Assembly: GCA_005777515.1 (NCBI GenBank)
Contig: SXMA01000068.1
Coordinates: 1-8,085, forward strand
Origin: Actinomycetota bacterium
GTDB lineage: Bacteria; Actinomycetota; Actinomycetes; Nanopelagicales; Nanopelagicaceae
DNA: 8,085 nt
Direction: 5' to 3'
Positions 6,059-8,085 of the stretch are shown in pieces (the first letter of the stretch is position 1; each line of letters starts with the position of its first letter). The position numbers were made by a program, and so were the translations under genes. Under the pieces are notes generated by a model. It made no database searches and was not told where the DNA came from. It saw only the letters and a list, made by a program, of their open reading frames with translations.

Positions 6059-7306
6059 CTAGTTCAGCAGTTTTGTGATCTCCGCAGATGCATCTTTAGC
6101 TGCTTGCGCAACCGTCTTCTTTCCTGTTGCGATATCAGAGAGCATGGTCTGTAGAACATTTGCATTCTCCACATTTACCCACTTCTCTGCTGCTGGAACG
6201 AACCAGGTTGAGCTAGCGCCCTTAGCAACTTGAGCATTTCCACCCTTAACAAGAGTCAACATGCTTGTGTTGTTTGGAAGATTGCCAACCTTGACGATCT
6301 CACGCATGGCCTGGCCGGAGGTGAAGGACTTAATCCAGTAAATTCCCCACTCAGCATTCTTTGCCTTTGCTGGAACTCCAAGATTTGATCCGCCAAGGAA
6401 TGCTGGCATGTATTCACCAGCACGAATTGAAGGCATTGGGAAGAATGCGCCCTTTTGAGGAGCGATACAGCATGTTTCCCAACCATTTGAGTAGCTCATC
6501 GCAACGTTTCCGCCTGCGAAGACCTCCCATTGACCACCCTCATCGCCAGACTTGTCGGCTTTGGAGTATTTATCAACGATATTTTTCCAGCGAGTTAATC
6601 CTTCAACAGAAGCTGCTGAATCTAGTGAGCCTTTCCACTTTCCAGCTTCCTGGACAGCAATTGCTCCCTTTGAGTCATAAACAAAGCCCATTGCCGCATA
6701 CCAATACTTACCTGGCATGTAGACCGCAGAGAACTTCGAATTTGAAGCATTTGCAGCCATCAACTTATCTGCTGCTGCTGTGAATTGTTCGTAAGTTCTT
6801 GGAGCTTTGATCTTTAGTGAAGTGAATAGATCAGTGCGATACATAACCGCGCGCGATCCAGCATAGTAAGGAACTGCATATAGCTTGCCGTTGTAGCTAC
6901 CGGCTTCTTCTAGGCCTTTGAGCCAGTTGGTGCTGTATGCGAATTCACTCTTGGAGCTACTAAGATCCTTGAGGGCTCCAGCAGCTGAATACTTGAGGAC
7001 TTGAGTATTACCAAACTCAAATACATCTGGCGTATTTCCAGCAACAAGGGCTGCGTCAAGTTTCTTCAGTGAATCGCCCCAAGTCTGATATTGGATATCA
7101 ACTTTGACGTTTGGATATTTTGAATTAAACATCTTATTTGCACGATCAACTGCTGCTGGCCAAGATTTAGCATCTCCTTGAATCCATACAGTTACTGTGC
7201 CGCTATCTTTCGGTGCGGCACTTGCTGAGCTGGCACCAATAAATAGTGAGCCAACAAGTGTCATCGATGAAAGAATGGCGATAACTTTTTTGCGCGTAAC
7301 GCGCAT
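6059..7306 (-). CDS. ABC transporter sugar-binding protein (SBP family 1, CUT1), secreted
   Basis: Extracytoplasmic receptor of the importer. The 415-residue protein opens with a basic MRVTRKK segment, a hydrophobic core (8-24) and ASSASA ending at residue 30, a good signal peptidase I site. The mature part starts TVTVWIQGD (37-45) and continues with YPNVKVDIQYQTWGDSLKKL (64-83), TPDVFEFGNTQVLKY (92-106) and GKLYAVPYYAGSRAVMYR (140-157), the usual layout of MalE/UgpB-like family 1 binding proteins. There is no lipobox cysteine, which is unusual for a monoderm host where such receptors are normally lipoproteins. The only cysteines are the adjacent pair C279-C280 (WETCC). GGGAGG lies 6 nt before the ATG. 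It is the first gene of the operon, downstream of a DasR-type site and facing away from a GntR regulator. Substrate inferred: chitobiose or a similar GlcNAc oligosaccharide. Confidence 0.93.
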   Translation of the reverse strand: MRVTRKKVIAILSSMTLVGSLFIGASSASAAPKDSGTVTVWIQGDAKSWPAAVDRANKMFNSKYPNVKVDIQYQTWGDSLKKLDAALVAGNTPDVFEFGNTQVLKYSAAGALKDLSSSKSEFAYSTNWLKGLEEAGSYNGKLYAVPYYAGSRAVMYRTDLFTSLKIKAPRTYEQFTAAADKLMAANASNSKFSAVYMPGKYWYAAMGFVYDSKGAIAVQEAGKWKGSLDSAASVEGLTRWKNIVDKYSKADKSGDEGGQWEVFAGGNVAMSYSNGWETCCIAPQKGAFFPMPSIRAGEYMPAFLGGSNLGVPAKAKNAEWGIYWIKSFTSGQAMREIVKVGNLPNNTSMLTLVKGGNAQVAKGASSTWFVPAAEKWVNVENANVLQTMLSDIATGKKTVAQAAKDASAEITKLLN

Positions 7307-7312
7307 GAGGGA

Positions 7313-7318
7313 CCTCCC
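7313..7318 (-). promoter_or_regulatory. Ribosome binding site of the sugar-binding protein gene
   Basis: The minus strand reads GGGAGG, separated from the ATG at 7306 by 6 nt. It is the strongest Shine-Dalgarno sequence on the minus strand of this window, in line with high expression of the receptor, and contrasts with the xylA and cupin starts, which lack one. Confidence 0.75.
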
Positions 7319-7329
7319 GGTTTAGAGCT

Positions 7330-7352
7330 ACCTGTTGGCAATTCCAACAGGT
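7330..7352. repeat. Perfect inverted repeat, operator or 5'UTR stem
   Basis: ACCTGTTGG (7330-7338) and CCAACAGGT (7344-7352) are perfect 9-bp arms around a 5-nt spacer. The repeat lies 24 nt upstream of the binding-protein ATG and just ahead of its ribosome site, so it could be a protein operator in the leader or an RNA stem that affects translation. Related AACAGGTT-like copies occur at 7400-7407 (plus, one mismatch) and 7500-7507 (minus, exact), which favours a DNA-binding site. Confidence 0.55.
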
Positions 7353-7362
7353 TCTTAGTAGC

Positions 7363-7376
7363 TTGGTCTAGTCCAA
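7363..7376. promoter_or_regulatory. DasR-responsive-element-like operator
   Basis: TTGGTCTAGTCCAA is palindromic except for one base pair (T7367/T7372). Its inner 12 bases match the DasR/NagR core TGGTCTAGACCA at 11 of 12. Such sites are bound by GntR/HutC regulators that respond to GlcNAc-6-P or GlcN-6-P. It lies between the divergent regulator and the transport operon, a few bases downstream of the likely minus-strand start of transcription. A second TTGGTC half-site at 7379-7384 lies inside the palindrome TTTTGGTCAAAA (7377-7388). Binding by the neighbouring regulator is inferred. Confidence 0.7.
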
Positions 7377-7387
7377 TTTTGGTCAAA

Positions 7388-7393
7388 ATGCTA
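7388..7393 (-). promoter_or_regulatory. Putative -10 box of the transport operon
   Basis: The minus strand reads TAGCAT (TAnnnT). Transcription would start near 7381, placing the DasR-like site at 7363-7376 immediately downstream, where a bound repressor would block the polymerase. No good -35 is seen. An alternative with TTGACC (7381-7386) as -35 has a 20-bp spacer to TACTAA and is less convincing. Confidence 0.3.
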
Positions 7394-7397
7394 GTAT
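7392..7397 (+). promoter_or_regulatory. Putative -10 box of the GntR regulator gene
   Basis: TAGTAT fits TAnnnT on the plus strand and overlaps by two bases the minus-strand TAGCAT box, forming the near-palindrome ATGCTAGTAT (7388-7397). No clear -35 is present, and the leader to the GTG start would be about 65 nt. The DasR-like site would lie upstream of it, about where a -35 region sits. Confidence 0.25.
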
Positions 7398-7450
7398 CCA
7401 GCAGGTTTTTCTCTCGATTGTTATGGAATCGGTATCTCCTTCCTTGAAAT

Positions 7451-7458
7451 AGGAGGAG
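7451..7458 (+). promoter_or_regulatory. Ribosome binding site of the GntR regulator
   Basis: AGGAGGAG lies 10 nt before the GTG at 7469, slightly far but the only Shine-Dalgarno sequence serving an in-frame start after the TGA stop at 7445-7447. A second AAGGAGGAG at 7484-7492 lies inside the gene and has no start codon at a usable distance in this frame. Confidence 0.5.
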
Positions 7459-7468
7459 AAAAAAGGGG

Positions 7469-8085
7469 GTGGGGGCTTTGGCCAAGGAGGAGTTCCTAAA
7501 ACCTGTTCGCATCTCAGAGTTGATCCATGCAGATCTTTCAGAGCTGACTATCCACGAAGTTATTCCAACTGAGCGACAGATGGCCGAGCACTTTGGAGTC
7601 TCCAGAGTGACGATTCAAAAAGCGTTAAAAATCTTGGAGCGCTCTGGTTTTATCTATCGAAGACAAGGCTCAGGAACATTTGTCGCTCCCCGTCGTGATA
7701 CTCATCACCATAGCCTTAGATCTTTTAGTGAAGAATTAACTCTAAGGGGAATTGAGTATAAAACTTCAGTTTTAGATGTCAGGTTGATTGAAAATCCTGA
7801 ATCTATAGATTCAACTTGGGCAAAAATTTCAGAGCCGTCATATCGTATTGAGAGAGTTAGAACAAATAAAAAAGTAGCGCTCTCTTGGGAAGTTTCATAT
7901 GTGAAGGCCAGATTCGCACCCGGTCTTGATAAAGAGCGTCTCTCAGGATCTCTATATAAACTTCTCTCAGAAAATTATGGGCAAGTTGTCGAGAGTGCTG
8001 ACGAAGAAATATCTTCCCTATTACTCGAAGACGACATCTCTAGCAAATTATCGGTATCCCCCGGCACTCCAGCAATTGAAATTCA
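7469..8085 (+). CDS. GntR/HutC-family transcriptional regulator, DasR/NagR-like (5' part, runs off right edge)
   Basis: The 205 visible residues were translated directly. Residues 12-76 form the winged helix-turn-helix: IPTERQMAEHFGVSRVTIQKALKIL splits as 32-43 and 44-56 with the recognition helix SRVTIQKAL (45-53), and the wing is RRQGSGTFV (64-72). From about residue 82 a UTRA effector domain begins (HSLRSFSEEL, then RGIEYKTSVLD, RIERVRTN, SWEVSYV, SLYKLLSENYG, TPAIEI), the ligand-binding fold of HutC-type regulators such as DasR and NagR/YvoA, which sense amino-sugar phosphates. GTG 7469 is chosen as the start because a TGA closes the frame at 7445, AGGAGGAG precedes it, and no ATG exists before M38 inside the DNA-binding helix; TTG 7478 is a less likely alternative. 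It is transcribed away from the transporter operon, with a DasR-like site between them. Exact effector and 3' end are not visible. Confidence 0.9.
   Translation, partial: MGALAKEEFLKPVRISELIHADLSELTIHEVIPTERQMAEHFGVSRVTIQKALKILERSGFIYRRQGSGTFVAPRRDTHHHSLRSFSEELTLRGIEYKTSVLDVRLIENPESIDSTWAKISEPSYRIERVRTNKKVALSWEVSYVKARFAPGLDKERLSGSLYKLLSENYGQVVESADEEISSLLLEDDISSKLSVSPGTPAIEI

Noticed and set aside
6361..6783. 140-residue plus-strand open frame inside the binding-protein gene
   Set aside because: Antisense shadow of a clear family 1 binding protein; the His/Gln/Leu-rich translation resembles no domain.
7261..7512. 83-residue minus-strand open frame across the divergent control region
   Set aside because: It overlaps the binding-protein signal peptide in another frame and runs antisense to the regulator start; the Phe/Leu-rich part comes from the reversed purine tract.
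1..8085. tRNA, rRNA, CRISPR array, insertion sequence or prophage elements
   Set aside because: No cloverleaf-like sequence, regular repeat-spacer pattern, transposase or terminal inverted repeat was seen; almost all of the window is accounted for by sugar genes and short control regions.

Overview
The window looks like chromosomal DNA from a low-GC, streamlined actinobacterium, most likely a freshwater acI/Nanopelagicales-type organism (Candidatus Planktophila or Nanopelagicus). The reasons are an actinobacterial-type short xylose isomerase, AT-leaning codon use, very tight gene packing (overlaps of 4, 8 and 17 bp) and apparent leaderless starts. The lineage is inferred from these features only; no database was searched. 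All genes belong to sugar uptake, sugar breakdown or their control.

Left part (1-2805): the 5' end of a cupin gene (mannose-6-phosphate isomerase type II-like) runs off the left edge on the minus strand. It diverges from a plus-strand xylA-xylB operon (xylose isomerase, xylulokinase). Only 42 bp separate the two starts. Both starts have a TAnnnT -10-like hexamer exactly 6 nt upstream, as expected for leaderless transcripts.

Middle and right part (2789-7306): a minus-strand operon reads, in transcription order, secreted sugar-binding protein, hairpin, MalF-type permease, MalG-type permease, cytoplasmic GH3 enzyme of the NagZ type. The last three genes overlap and are probably translationally coupled. 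No ABC ATPase is present, so a shared ATPase encoded elsewhere is inferred. The GH3 gene overlaps the 3' end of xylB by 17 bp, leaving no room for a conventional terminator.

Right edge (7307-8085): a 162-bp control region separates the transport operon from a divergent GntR/HutC-family regulator that runs off the window. It holds a site matching the core of the DasR-responsive element (TGGTCTAGACCA) at 11 of 12 bases, a 9-bp-arm inverted repeat, further AACAGGTT-like copies and overlapping back-to-back -10-like boxes.

Working model: the regulator senses an amino-sugar phosphate and controls uptake of a GlcNAc-containing oligosaccharide (for example chitobiose), which the GH3 enzyme splits inside the cell by hydrolysis or phosphorolysis. 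The xylAB operon is a separate pentose pathway. No wholly new system is evident; the most interesting points are the compact DasR-like circuit and the interlocked leaderless promoters.
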